Source of the DNA: Sphingomonas canadensis
GTDB lineage: Bacteria; Pseudomonadota; Alphaproteobacteria; Sphingomonadales; Sphingomonadaceae
Reading direction: 5' to 3'
DNA: 57,869 bases
Assembly: GCF_026013525.1 (NCBI RefSeq)
Contig: NZ_JAPDRA010000015.1
Location: forward strand, 1 to 57,869
Below, one piece after another: positions 41,045-49,072 of the stretch; position 1 is the stretch's first letter, and each line of letters opens with the position of its first letter. Both the position numbers and the translations under genes were made by a program. Below the pieces are notes generated by a model. The model saw only the letters and a program-made list of their open reading frames with translations. It was not told the origin of the DNA and searched no databases.

Positions 41045-42349
41045 TCACGCCGCCCCCTCCGCGCGGGCGACGTCCTCCGTCCAGCTCCGTCCGGCGCGCA
41101 GCAGCAGCAGGAAAGACAGCAGCGCCGATCCGGAGGCCGCCGCCATTGCCACGGTGATCGCCTCCGCCCCCCAGGCTGCCGCGAACACGTCGCTCAGCGC
41201 GCCCACGGTGAGCGGCCCCAGGATGAACCCCATCAGGCTGGCGACCAGGAAATAGAAGGCCGATGCCGTCGCGCGCAGCCCGGGCGGGGCGATGTTGACG
41301 TAAAGCGGATAGCTGAGCGCCACGGCGATAGCGGTGACGAACGCCGAAAGCGCCAGCCCCGCCTGCCACAGCAGCGGATCGCGCGCGGCGAGGAACAGCA
41401 GATCGGACAGGAAGGGCAGCCCCGCGACCAGGATCGGCACGCGCACCTGCCAGCGGATGTCGCGCCGCACCAGCATCCCCACCACCACCGCCGCGAACAG
41501 CGCGCCCGCCAGCCCCGCGGCGCCGCGCAGCGTGCCGAAATAGAGTCCGATCGCCTGCGGATCGAGATGATGCACCCGCGCCAGGAATGTCGGCCCCCAA
41601 GTCAGGTGCGCGCCCTGATTGACCGCGCTGAAGCCGCCCGCGAGCACCACCAGCCGGTACGATGGCGTCGCCAGCAGCCGCCGGACGCCCGCGACGAAGC
41701 CGCCGCCGCCGGGCACCGCCGGCCCCGCCTGCCCGCGCGGCGGCTCGCGCACCGTCAGGAAGAACGCCGCCGCCATCGCCACCCCGGCGATCCCCGTGGC
41801 GTAATAGGCCGCGCGCCAGCCATGTTCGGCCAGCAGCCAGCCGACGATCGGAAAGCCGACGAACGGCCCCAGATAGGCCGATGCCGACAGCGCGGAAAAA
41901 GCTGCCGTCCGGTCCTTGAGCGCGAAGCTGCCCGCGATCAGCGATGCCGTGGTCGGGTGCCCGGCGGATTCGCCCGCCCCCAGCGCGAAACGCGCCGCGG
42001 CGAGCTGCCACCCGCTCTGCGCCGCGCCGGTCAGCGCCGTCACTACGCTCCACCCCGCCAGCGCGCCCGCCAGCAGGTTCCGCCGGTTATACCGGTCCGC
42101 AACCCAGGCGAGCGGGATCGCGCAACTCGCGTAGCAAAGCGCGAAGGGCAGACCGGCGACCAGCCCGGTCACCGTATCCGAAAGCTGAAGCTCCTTCGTC
42201 ATCTGCGGCATGACGAGCGCCAGCATGCTGCGATCGACATAGTTGAACGCATTGACCAGGCAGAGCAGCAGCAGCATGTACAGCGCCGCCCCGCGCGAGA
42301 CGGAAGGCGGCGCCGCGGCGGCCGGATCGGCGGCGCCGGCCATGTTCAC
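41045..42349 (-). CDS. MFS transporter, Spinster-like
   Basis: A 434-residue, 12-helix MFS protein. The N-terminal LVNAFNYVDRSMLALVMPQMTKEL and loop IPLAWVADRYNRRNLLAGALAGWS are hallmarks of the spinster-like MFS common in sphingomonad catabolic clusters, and RFALGAGESAGHPTTASLI is motif-like. It probably moves an aromatic compound or a carboxylated product. The GTG at 42349 overlaps the stop of the MetE-like 2 gene (GTGA), or translation starts at ATG 42343; either way the two genes are coupled. Confidence 0.83.
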   Translation of the reverse strand: MNMAGAADPAAAAPPSVSRGAALYMLLLLCLVNAFNYVDRSMLALVMPQMTKELQLSDTVTGLVAGLPFALCYASCAIPLAWVADRYNRRNLLAGALAGWSVVTALTGAAQSGWQLAAARFALGAGESAGHPTTASLIAGSFALKDRTAAFSALSASAYLGPFVGFPIVGWLLAEHGWRAAYYATGIAGVAMAAAFFLTVREPPRGQAGPAVPGGGGFVAGVRRLLATPSYRLVVLAGGFSAVNQGAHLTWGPTFLARVHHLDPQAIGLYFGTLRGAAGLAGALFAAVVVGMLVRRDIRWQVRVPILVAGLPFLSDLLFLAARDPLLWQAGLALSAFVTAIAVALSYPLYVNIAPPGLRATASAFYFLVASLMGFILGPLTVGALSDVFAAAWGAEAITVAMAAASGSALLSFLLLLRAGRSWTEDVARAEGAA

Positions 42350-43506
42350 CAGAGCTTTTCGGAAGCCAGCTTCGCGCCTTCGACCATGCTCGCGATCTTG
42401 GCCCAGCCGATCTCATAATGCACGCGGCCCAGGCCCATGCCGCAATCGGTGCCCGCCTGCACATTCTCGCGGCCGACGGCATTGGCATAGCGGATCAGCC
42501 GCTGGGCGACGAGCTCGGGATGCTCCACCACCTCGGTCTTGTGGCTGACGACGCCGGGGATCAGAATCTTGCCCGCGGGCAGCTTCGTCTCTTCCCACAC
42601 CTGCCATTCATGCTCGTGCTGCACATTCCCCGCCTCGACGCTGTACGCCTGGATGTTCAGGCTCAGCATCAGGTCGACGATGTGCTTGAGCGGCAGGTCC
42701 TCCGAATGCGGGCCGACCCAGCTTCCCCAGCAGCAATGATAGCGGATGCGTTCGGCGGGAATGTTGCGCAGCGCATGGTTCAGCGCGTCAACGCGGATCT
42801 TGGCGTAGCGGCGATATTCCTCGATCGTCGGCTTGGGATAGAGCGTCGGCCAGCTATCGGCCAGGCCCGGATCGTCGATCTGCACGATCAGCCCGGCGTC
42901 CACCACCGCCTCATATTCGGGGCGCATCACCTCCGACAGCGCCTCGATGAACTCCTCGTCGCTGTTGTAATATTCGTTGAAGATGAAGTGATCGAGCCAG
43001 CCCGGCGCGATGACGGGGAAGAACGCCTCCGCCTCGCCCTTGCCCGCCAGCGCGGCCTTGAAGGTCGCGATCTCGTCGTGGAGCGTGTCCAGGCTCTTGC
43101 TGGTCAGCGGCCCGGTGCAGACGATCTTCTTGGGCCGCGCGATGGCCGGCCGCTTCGAATCCACGTCGCCGTAATAGCCGGGAAAGGCGTCGCGCTCGCG
43201 CGACTTGAACACGGTGGCGCCCACCTCGCCTTCCTTCAGGTCGCGCAGCTCCAGGCCGGTCATCCGCTTGTCGTAATAAGGGAAATCGCGGCGGCGGCCG
43301 AGCTCGCCATCGCTGATCACGTCCAGCCCCATCTCAAGCTGGTGATCGACGACATGGGCGATCGCCTCCCGCTTCATCGCCAGATAGGCGTCATCCTCGG
43401 GCTTGCGGCCCTGCCACACCTCCTGGTCGAGCGTCTCGAATTCGCGCAGCGACGACGAAAGCCGGCCGGCATGGGTGCATAGGATGCGATCGGTGCTGTG
43501 ACGCAT
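42346..43506 (-). CDS. MetE C-terminal-domain / epoxyalkane-CoM-transferase-like protein 2
   Basis: A 386-residue paralogue of the protein at 16493. Zinc-site residues sit in RIRYHCCWGSWVGPH (His-x-Cys) and AGTDCGMG (Cys); shared blocks include RILCTHAGRLS, SDGELGRRRDFPYYDKRM, FFPVIAPGWLDHFI and EAGNVQHEHEW. It should likewise transfer an alkyl group to a zinc-bound thiol. It is preceded by a SnoaL-like gene and followed by a Spinster-type MFS with stop/start overlap, so it is probably part of a three-gene operon dedicated to one substrate. The donor and acceptor are not known. Confidence 0.82.
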   Translation of the reverse strand: MRHSTDRILCTHAGRLSSSLREFETLDQEVWQGRKPEDDAYLAMKREAIAHVVDHQLEMGLDVISDGELGRRRDFPYYDKRMTGLELRDLKEGEVGATVFKSRERDAFPGYYGDVDSKRPAIARPKKIVCTGPLTSKSLDTLHDEIATFKAALAGKGEAEAFFPVIAPGWLDHFIFNEYYNSDEEFIEALSEVMRPEYEAVVDAGLIVQIDDPGLADSWPTLYPKPTIEEYRRYAKIRVDALNHALRNIPAERIRYHCCWGSWVGPHSEDLPLKHIVDLMLSLNIQAYSVEAGNVQHEHEWQVWEETKLPAGKILIPGVVSHKTEVVEHPELVAQRLIRYANAVGRENVQAGTDCGMGLGRVHYEIGWAKIASMVEGAKLASEKLW

Positions 43507-43541
43507 ATACCTGAAACTCCTGGAGAAATTGTGGGTGCCTG

Positions 43542-44090
43542 TCAGTGGGCAACGTCGGCGATGCGCTCGACGCGGCGGTGCTTGATCTTCCAGCCCTCCG
43601 CCGTGCGCACGAACTCGTCATGGTTGCGCGCGATCAGCAGCGGGGTCAGCGCCTTGTTGGCGCCCGGCGCGGTATCGAAGAAATAGACGATCACCATCGA
43701 TGTGCCGCGCGCGTGATCGCGGTCGATCACGTCGATCACCTGGTTGGTCACCTGGTGCAGCCGTCCATGGGTCGGCGCCCAGTCGGCGGTGCGCGACTTC
43801 CAATAGTCGCGGATCGCGTCGCGGCCGGCCAGGTGGTTGGACAATATGTCCCACACCCCGTCTTCGGCGAAGACGCTGGGCAGGTTCTGCCAATCCTTGC
43901 CGTCCAGATAGAGGCTGTACCGCGCGGCGAGCGTCTCGCACTCCTGGCGGATCGCGGCGATCTCCGCCCCGGTCAGCTTCTTGCCCACAGGTGCCACCGC
44001 AACGGCCCGGCCGGCGCCCGCGTGCCCCGCCGCCGGCGACGTCAGCGCCGCCGCAACGAGCGCCAGCACCGCAGCGCGTCCGATCGCCAT
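43542..44090 (-). CDS. Exported SnoaL-like protein
   Basis: A 182-residue protein with an N-terminal signal peptide (AAALTSPAAGHAG, cleavage about residue 24) and one SnoaL/NTF2-like domain (ECETLAARYSLYLDGKDWQNLPSVFAEDGVWD to VYFFDTAPG). The domain start resembles LinA/scytalone-dehydratase-like members, but catalytic residues cannot be confirmed. The ATG at 44090 follows GGGGAGA. It is the first gene of the MetE-like 2 operon, so a periplasmic step may precede alkyl transfer. Confidence 0.74.
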   Translation of the reverse strand: MAIGRAAVLALVAAALTSPAAGHAGAGRAVAVAPVGKKLTGAEIAAIRQECETLAARYSLYLDGKDWQNLPSVFAEDGVWDILSNHLAGRDAIRDYWKSRTADWAPTHGRLHQVTNQVIDVIDRDHARGTSMVIVYFFDTAPGANKALTPLLIARNHDEFVRTAEGWKIKHRRVERIADVAH

Positions 44091-44120
44091 TGGCCGTCTC
44101 CCCTGATTCGCCTGATCTAA

Positions 44121-44145
44121 ATTGTATTCATTTGCGTATATCAAT
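44121..44145 (-). promoter_or_regulatory. Operator-like site upstream of the SnoaL/MetE-like 2 operon
   Basis: On the minus strand TTGATATACGC is followed by ATGAATACAAT at 12-bp spacing, an arrangement like those at 1184 and 21928. It lies about 30 bp before the SnoaL ATG. Confidence 0.45.
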
Positions 44146-44151
44146 CGTGGC

Positions 44152-45573
44152 CTAATCCGCAACCCGCGACGGCTCCTCGACGCGCGCGTCGTGCAGGCTT
44201 GCGGGCAGGAACGCGCGCAGCCGCAGCGTCGCGGCAATGCCGATCGCGGCGATGATCGCCAGCGTGATGCGGAAATCGGCAAGCGCCGGCTCGGCCCGGC
44301 CCTGCGCCCAGGCGATCAGCGCGAGCAGGATCGCGCACAGCAGCACCGTCAGCGCGTTGACGAGCTGCTGGCTGATGCTTGCGACGACGTTGCCGGAGCT
44401 GACGTGCGCGTCGCGCAGCGCGGTGAACGACTGGGCGACCATGCCGGTGAACAGCAGCGATCGCGATATACCGGAGACGACCAGCGCCGCCGCGATCACC
44501 GCCAGCGCCGCGATGCTCCCCGGCTGGACCACGGCGAGCAGCAGCATTGCCGCGATCCCCGCACCGCTCGCCCACAGGATCGTGCTGGCGAAGCCGATCC
44601 GGTCAAACAGCGGGCGCACCGCGGGCTTCATCAACAGGTCGCCGCCGCTCAGCGCCATCAGCAGCAACCCGGCTGCGAAGGGGCTCATGCCGAAGCCGAT
44701 CTGGAACATCAGCGGCAGCACGAACAGCAGCGCGCGCGGCGGCACGCGCACCACCGCGCCCGAGCCGATCGCGGTGGTGGCATATTCGCGCACGCGCAGC
44801 GGCTCCAGCGACACGATCGGGTCCGGATGTCGCAGCAGGTGGCGCCACGTCGCCCAGGCGAGCACCGCGCCCGCCCCCACCAGCAGCCACGGCGCCGGCC
44901 GCGCGAAGCCGCTCGTCAGCCGGTCCAGCCCGGTCAGCACACAGACCAGCGCGCCTGCCATCATCGCGGCCCCGCGCCAGTCGAGCGGCCGCGCCGCCTC
45001 TGCCGGAATGCGCGGCACCCGGGCCTGCGCGATCCAGAACAGCAACGCCGCGAACGGCAGGTTGAGCAGGAAGATATATTCCCAGCGCGCGTAATCGACG
45101 ATGAAGCCGCCGATCGACGGCCCCACCGTCGGCGCGATCAGCATCGGCATCGCGGTGATGCTCAGCGCGTCGACCAGCTCGTTCTTGGGCGTCCGCTTCA
45201 GCAGGATCAGCCGTCCGACCGGCGCCAGCAGCGATGCCGCCGCGCCCTGCAGCGCGCGCGCGGCGATGAACGGCCAGAAGCTCTCGCACAGCGCGCACAG
45301 CGCCGATGCCGCGGCGAATCCCAGAATCGCGAGCGAGAACACCCGCCGCGCGCCGAAGCGGTCCGCCGCCCAGCCGCTGACCGGCAGCAGCGCCACCAGC
45401 ATCGTCAGATAGATGGTGATCGACAGGCTCAGCGATATCGTCCGCACGCCGAAATCGGCCGCGATCCGGGGCAGCGCGACGACCAGCACGGTCGCGTCGA
45501 GCTGGACCATGAACATCGCGATCGAAACGGCCACGACGATGTCGCGGCTCTGGAGACGCAGGAATCGGTTCAC
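44152..45573 (-). CDS. MFS transporter, DHA2-like, 2
   Basis: A 473-residue multi-helix MFS protein (about 14 segments). Motifs are FMVQLDATVLVVALPRIAAD (helix 1), GWAADRFGARRVFSLAIL, ARALQGAAASLLAPVGRLIL and GPSIGGFIVDYARWEYIF. It resembles the pump at 6063 in order of motifs. It is probably an exporter of a toxic intermediate. It ends 61 bp before the SnoaL-like gene on the same strand, with the operator-like site of that operon in the gap. Confidence 0.82.
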   Translation of the reverse strand: MNRFLRLQSRDIVVAVSIAMFMVQLDATVLVVALPRIAADFGVRTISLSLSITIYLTMLVALLPVSGWAADRFGARRVFSLAILGFAAASALCALCESFWPFIAARALQGAAASLLAPVGRLILLKRTPKNELVDALSITAMPMLIAPTVGPSIGGFIVDYARWEYIFLLNLPFAALLFWIAQARVPRIPAEAARPLDWRGAAMMAGALVCVLTGLDRLTSGFARPAPWLLVGAGAVLAWATWRHLLRHPDPIVSLEPLRVREYATTAIGSGAVVRVPPRALLFVLPLMFQIGFGMSPFAAGLLLMALSGGDLLMKPAVRPLFDRIGFASTILWASGAGIAAMLLLAVVQPGSIAALAVIAAALVVSGISRSLLFTGMVAQSFTALRDAHVSSGNVVASISQQLVNALTVLLCAILLALIAWAQGRAEPALADFRITLAIIAAIGIAATLRLRAFLPASLHDARVEEPSRVAD

Positions 45574-45612
45574 GGGAAGCGCTTGTGGCCGAGCCGCGCG
45601 GCCGGGGCGAGG

Positions 45613-45641
45613 GGGAGCGCGGCCGTTCGCACCGCGCTCCC
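45613..45641. terminator. Hairpin between the 69-residue gene and the MFS gene
   Basis: GGGAGCGCGG (45613-45622) pairs with CCGCGCTCCC (45632-45641), loop of nine bases, between two minus-strand genes. It could attenuate transcription into the MFS gene. There is no U-run. Confidence 0.4.
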
Positions 45642-45648
45642 GCGCCCG

Positions 45649-45858
45649 CTATTCAATGGCGTCCTGCTCGGTCTCCTGCGCGGTGAAGACGTGCGGAAGC
45701 TGACGCTTCCGGTTCTTGGCATAATGGTTCAGCGCCAGCGCGATCAGCACCCCGGCCACCCCGAACAGGGTGCCCGCCATCTCGAAATTGGTCATTTCGA
45801 GCGGGTTGATGCTCATCATGTCGACCTTGCCGTCGAGCGCGAAATTGAAGGTGGCCAT
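45649..45858 (-). CDS. Small single-helix membrane protein, unknown
   Basis: A 69-residue protein with one hydrophobic segment (MAGTLFGVAGVLIALALN, about residues 28-45) and a basic, charged C-terminal tail. A strong GGAGGG site six bases before the ATG and tight placement after the DoxX-like gene support it as real. It could be a small subunit of a membrane complex with the DoxX-like protein. No family recognised. Confidence 0.62.
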   Translation of the reverse strand: MATFNFALDGKVDMMSINPLEMTNFEMAGTLFGVAGVLIALALNHYAKNRKRQLPHVFTAQETEQDAIE

Positions 45859-45874
45859 CGTCAGCCCTCCGGTC

Positions 45875-46324
45875 TCAGAAGGATTTCCAGATGCGCGAAA
45901 CGTCGCGCCACACCGGCTGGGGAGCGGCGCGCATCTTGAGCATCGGGTAGAAATAATTGGCGTAGGCCGCGAGCAGGATGCAGTGGAACACGAAGTTCCG
46001 GGTCGTCGAATAGACGATATGCGGCAGCGGCGACCATGGCGCGTTGATCAGGAAGATGTTCACCGTCACAGGCATCAGGATCACCAGGCCCAGCGGCACG
46101 AAGCGGTTGAACAACAGGCTCGCGCCACCGATGATCTCCAGCACCTTGGCGAACTGGAACAGCCCCAACTCGACGGAGATCATCACATAATCGTTACCCG
46201 TGCTCTGCGTGATCCGCGGTTGCGGCCAGAACAGCAGGAAATAATTGAGTCCGGAGATCAGGTTGAACCCGCCCATATAGTAGCGGATGAAGATCACCCC
46301 ATATTTCTCGATCGCGCGCCACAT
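45875..46324 (-). CDS. DoxX-like integral membrane protein C
   Basis: A 149-residue membrane protein with about four helices. YYMGGFNLISGLNYFLLFW and AKVLEIIGGASLLFNRFVPLGL match the family pattern of DoxX-like proteins B and D (NGLNWF..., KGIE...G.ALL.NRFVPL). It is divergent from DoxX-like D across an operator pair, and followed by the small membrane protein. It might form a quinone-linked redox module; this is inference. Confidence 0.68.
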   Translation of the reverse strand: MWRAIEKYGVIFIRYYMGGFNLISGLNYFLLFWPQPRITQSTGNDYVMISVELGLFQFAKVLEIIGGASLLFNRFVPLGLVILMPVTVNIFLINAPWSPLPHIVYSTTRNFVFHCILLAAYANYFYPMLKMRAAPQPVWRDVSRIWKSF

Positions 46325-46397
46325 CGGCCCACTCCCCTTCTGCGCATGCCCGGGCGATCCGTCCCGGCTGCACCCAGGCTAGCGCCCTGCGGCAGAA

Positions 46398-46421
46398 TCG
46401 TCTACCAATAAGATATTACAA
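46398..46421 (+). promoter_or_regulatory. Operator pair, 13-bp repeat, between DoxX-like C and D
   Basis: TCGTCTACCAA (46398-46408) and AGATATTACAA (46411-46421) are at 13-bp spacing in the divergent gap. Each departs from TNGTNNNACNA at one or two fixed positions. Confidence 0.48.
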
Positions 46422-46479
46422 TCGGGAGCCGCCCGCCACCCGCGGCCGGACTTCGCCAGGGTCGGGAGGGGAAGGATAT

Positions 46480-47127
46480 ATGGCCGGTTTGGCGCTCAAC
46501 GACAGGCGCTTCGCGATCGCCGCGGTGCGGTGGCTGCTCGGTGTGCAGTCGTTTATATCGGGCATCAACTGGTGGGTGAAGCTGCTCCCCTTCCCCAACA
46601 TCGCCGAACCGGTGGCCGGCCCGGTGAAGCACGAAATCCTGCGCACCATGGTCGAATCGGGCTGGATGTTCACCGCCACCAAGGGGATCGAGATCCTGCT
46701 GGGCCTGGCGCTGATCCTCAATCGCCACGTGCTGCTGATGCTGGTGTTGTCCTTCCCGGTGATGCTGATGACCTTCCTGCTCGATTTCTTCCCGTTCGCG
46801 GGCAAGCTCGGCGGGTTCGTCACCGGCAGCGTGGCGCCGGGGGCGATGTGGGCCAGCACGCTCGACATGCTCTATTTCGGCGCGGGCGTGTTCGTGATGC
46901 AGGCCTATCTGATGAGCGAGTATTTCGACCGCTATCGCCCGATGTTCGCGGTGCGGCCCGATGGCGATGCGCCCGCCTGGGCCGGCTTCTTCGAGGCGGG
47001 CTGGCTGAAGCTGGCGCTGCGCTGGCTGTCCTATACGGTCGGCGCCACCTCAACGCTGTGGATCGTCGGCATGGCGATCGGGCTGATCCCGTGGAGCAGC
47101 CTGGCGGTACTCGCCCCGCCCCGTTGA
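46480..47127 (+). CDS. DoxX-like integral membrane protein D
   Basis: A 215-residue membrane protein with about five helices, clearly homologous to the gene at 4248 (SFISGINWWVKLLPF, ATKGIEILLGLALILNRHVLL). The ribosome site GAAGG precedes the ATG. Both large DoxX-like genes sit beside a shorter one, a repeated two-gene arrangement on each half of the island. Function unknown; electron transfer or proton-linked transport are possibilities. Confidence 0.68.
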   Translation: MAGLALNDRRFAIAAVRWLLGVQSFISGINWWVKLLPFPNIAEPVAGPVKHEILRTMVESGWMFTATKGIEILLGLALILNRHVLLMLVLSFPVMLMTFLLDFFPFAGKLGGFVTGSVAPGAMWASTLDMLYFGAGVFVMQAYLMSEYFDRYRPMFAVRPDGDAPAWAGFFEAGWLKLALRWLSYTVGATSTLWIVGMAIGLIPWSSLAVLAPPR

Positions 47128-47149
47128 CCGGGGCGGCACGGCCCGCGCC

Positions 47150-47710
47150 TCACTCGGGCGCCGGTCCCAGCCGCATCCGCCCCAGCGTCCGGTCGCGCAG
47201 CGCGAACTGGTGCCACAGCGCGGCGGCGACATGCACCAGGATCAGTGCGATCATCGCATATCCGGCGGCGACATGAATGTCGCCCGCGATCGTCCCCGTC
47301 GCCCTGTCCACCGGCAGCTTGGGCAGGCCGATGCCGAACCAGCGCAGCGGATACGGCCCGCCGGAACTGAGCACATAGCCGAGCAGCGGCATCGCGATCA
47401 GGAAACCGTACAGCGCGGCATGCGCCGCCGCGGCCGCGCGCCGCTGCCATGCGGGACCGGTCTGTTGCAACGGCGGCGGAGGCCGGCGGAAACGCCAGCC
47501 GATCCGCACGAGCGTCAGCACGAACACGGTGATCCCCAGCGACTTGTGCAGCGGCACCGCGGCGATGCCCAGCCCGTCGCTGATCGCGTCGTCAAACAGC
47601 GCGAGCAGCAGCAGCGCGACCACCATCGCCGCGGTGACCCAATGGATCGCCGCCGCCACCGAATCATAGGCGCGGGCCGCGTTCGCGTCGCGGGATGCGT
47701 CCGCGCTCAT
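47150..47710 (-). CDS. Cytochrome b561 family protein
   Basis: A 186-residue, four-helix di-heme membrane cytochrome. Candidate heme His residues occur in AAIHWVTA, PLHKSLGI, AHAALYG and VAAGYAMIALILVHVAAALWH. These proteins pass electrons between quinone and periplasmic carriers. Its ATG overlaps the stop of the flavin monooxygenase gene (ATGA), so the two are made together, an unusual pairing that may link the hydroxylase to the quinone pool. Confidence 0.84.
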   Translation of the reverse strand: MSADASRDANAARAYDSVAAAIHWVTAAMVVALLLLALFDDAISDGLGIAAVPLHKSLGITVFVLTLVRIGWRFRRPPPPLQQTGPAWQRRAAAAAHAALYGFLIAMPLLGYVLSSGGPYPLRWFGIGLPKLPVDRATGTIAGDIHVAAGYAMIALILVHVAAALWHQFALRDRTLGRMRLGPAPE

Positions 47711-48942
47711 TTGCGCTTCTGGATTGCGAACTCGCTGGGCCGCAGCCCGCAGATCGCGCGGCCATAGCCCGTCATCGCGCGATCCCAGGTGAAGGCGAAA
47801 TGCTGCGCGGCGGAGTTCACGTCGCGGAAGATGCGCTGCAAGGGATCGCCGTCATAGATGCCGCTGCCGCCCGCCACCTCGAACACGCGATTGGCGGCAT
47901 AGCGCGCGGTCTGCACCGCCCAGGCCCAGTTGCGCGGTATCTGCGCGCGCTGCAGCGGCGAGATATCGGAAGGCTCGCGGGCGCGATCGATCATCTGCGC
48001 GTCGGAGATCACCAGCGCCAGCGCCGCGTCCACCTCCGCCCCCGCCTGGGCGATCCGCGCGAAGGTGGCGGATTGCTCCGCCAGCTCCAGCGGATCGGCA
48101 CCCTCCAGCCGCTTGCCGAGATGCTCGGCAAAGCCGCGGACAAGGCCGCGCGCCATGCCCAGCGGCGCGCCGACGATCGAGAAGGGCGCCAGATCGGCGA
48201 AGGGCATGCGGAAGATCGCGCCCTCGTGCAGCCGCGCGCCGGGCGTGGTTCCCGCCAGCATATCGGCCAGCGAACAGCTCCGGTGCGCGGGGATGAAGCA
48301 ATCGTCGATCTTGATCGAACGGCTGCCGGTGGCGCGCATGCCCATCGTCGTCCAGTCGTCGATCACCGTGATCTCGGACTTGGGGACGACGAAGAAGCGC
48401 GGCTCCATGCTGCCGTCGGGCAGCTTCACCGCATTGCCGATGATCACCCAGGTCGCATAATCGATGCCCGAGCAGAAGCGGCCGGTGGCGCCCGTCAGGC
48501 GATAGCCGTCGCCTTCGGGCACCACGGAGCCGCCCAGGCGGAACACGGTGGCGATCAGCGTGGTGGGATCGCCCATGATCTCGCGCTGCGCCGCTTCCGG
48601 GAACAGGTTGATCAGCCAGCTATGGCCGGCGAGCACGCCGAATATCCAGGCGGCCGAGCCGGACGCCGACCCCAGTTCCGACGTCACGCGCACCAGATCG
48701 GCGAAGCCCAGCTCCGAACCGCCCAGGTTGCGTGGCATCACCAGCCCGAACAGGCCGGAGGCGCGCATCTTCTCCACGAGCGAGTCGGAAAGGTGCCGCG
48801 CCGCCTCCGATGGCGCGTCGGCCGCGCGTACCTCGGGCAGCATCGCGCGAACCGCGGCCATCGCCGCCTCGCCCGATTGCAGCACCGGCCAGGCACCGGT
48901 CAGGTTGATGCCAAGGTCCCGGTCCTCAGCGGTGGTTGCCAT
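47707..48942 (-). CDS. Acyl-CoA-dehydrogenase-fold flavin monooxygenase (group D, HsaA-like)
   Basis: A 411-residue protein of the acyl-CoA dehydrogenase superfamily in the form used by two-component flavin monooxygenases (HsaA/HpaA C2-like). Helical N-domain, middle strands RFCSGIDYATWVIIGN and DWTTMGMRATGSRSIKIDDC, and a C-terminal helical domain ending with GGSGIYDGDPLQRIFRDV and QHFAFTWD are characteristic. It would use reduced FMN or FAD from a separate reductase to hydroxylate a phenol. A likely reductase partner is the gene at 52167. The ribosome site GGAGGAA precedes the ATG. It is divergent from the extradiol dioxygenase gene. Confidence 0.84.
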   Translation of the reverse strand: MATTAEDRDLGINLTGAWPVLQSGEAAMAAVRAMLPEVRAADAPSEAARHLSDSLVEKMRASGLFGLVMPRNLGGSELGFADLVRVTSELGSASGSAAWIFGVLAGHSWLINLFPEAAQREIMGDPTTLIATVFRLGGSVVPEGDGYRLTGATGRFCSGIDYATWVIIGNAVKLPDGSMEPRFFVVPKSEITVIDDWTTMGMRATGSRSIKIDDCFIPAHRSCSLADMLAGTTPGARLHEGAIFRMPFADLAPFSIVGAPLGMARGLVRGFAEHLGKRLEGADPLELAEQSATFARIAQAGAEVDAALALVISDAQMIDRAREPSDISPLQRAQIPRNWAWAVQTARYAANRVFEVAGGSGIYDGDPLQRIFRDVNSAAQHFAFTWDRAMTGYGRAICGLRPSEFAIQKRK

Positions 48943-49002
48943 GAAACATTCCTCCAGCCTGGTGAGATGGCCAGCCGCCCGCGATTGACCGGCGAGCCAG
49001 CA

Positions 49003-49028
49003 TTGTTATACAAGATAGGTAACCTATC
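49003..49028 (+). promoter_or_regulatory. Operator TTGTTATACAA plus adjoining 15-bp palindrome
   Basis: TTGTTATACAA (49003-49013) is an exact, nearly symmetric TNGTNNNACNA. It is followed by GATAGGTAACCTATC (49014-49028), a perfect palindrome with 7-bp arms and a central A, inside which TAGGTAACCTA is the 13-bp-spaced unit. The site lies in the divergent gap of the flavin monooxygenase and extradiol dioxygenase genes. Confidence 0.6.
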
Positions 49029-49072
49029 CGACGGCACGTCGCAAGTCCGTCCGGCCCGGGAGAGAATGGGAC

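Noticed and set aside
43542..44282. Longer 246-codon form of the SnoaL-like gene
   Set aside because: The ATG at 44090 has a clear GGGGAGA ribosome site and starts a good signal peptide; the extension runs through the operator-like site and the MFS gene end.
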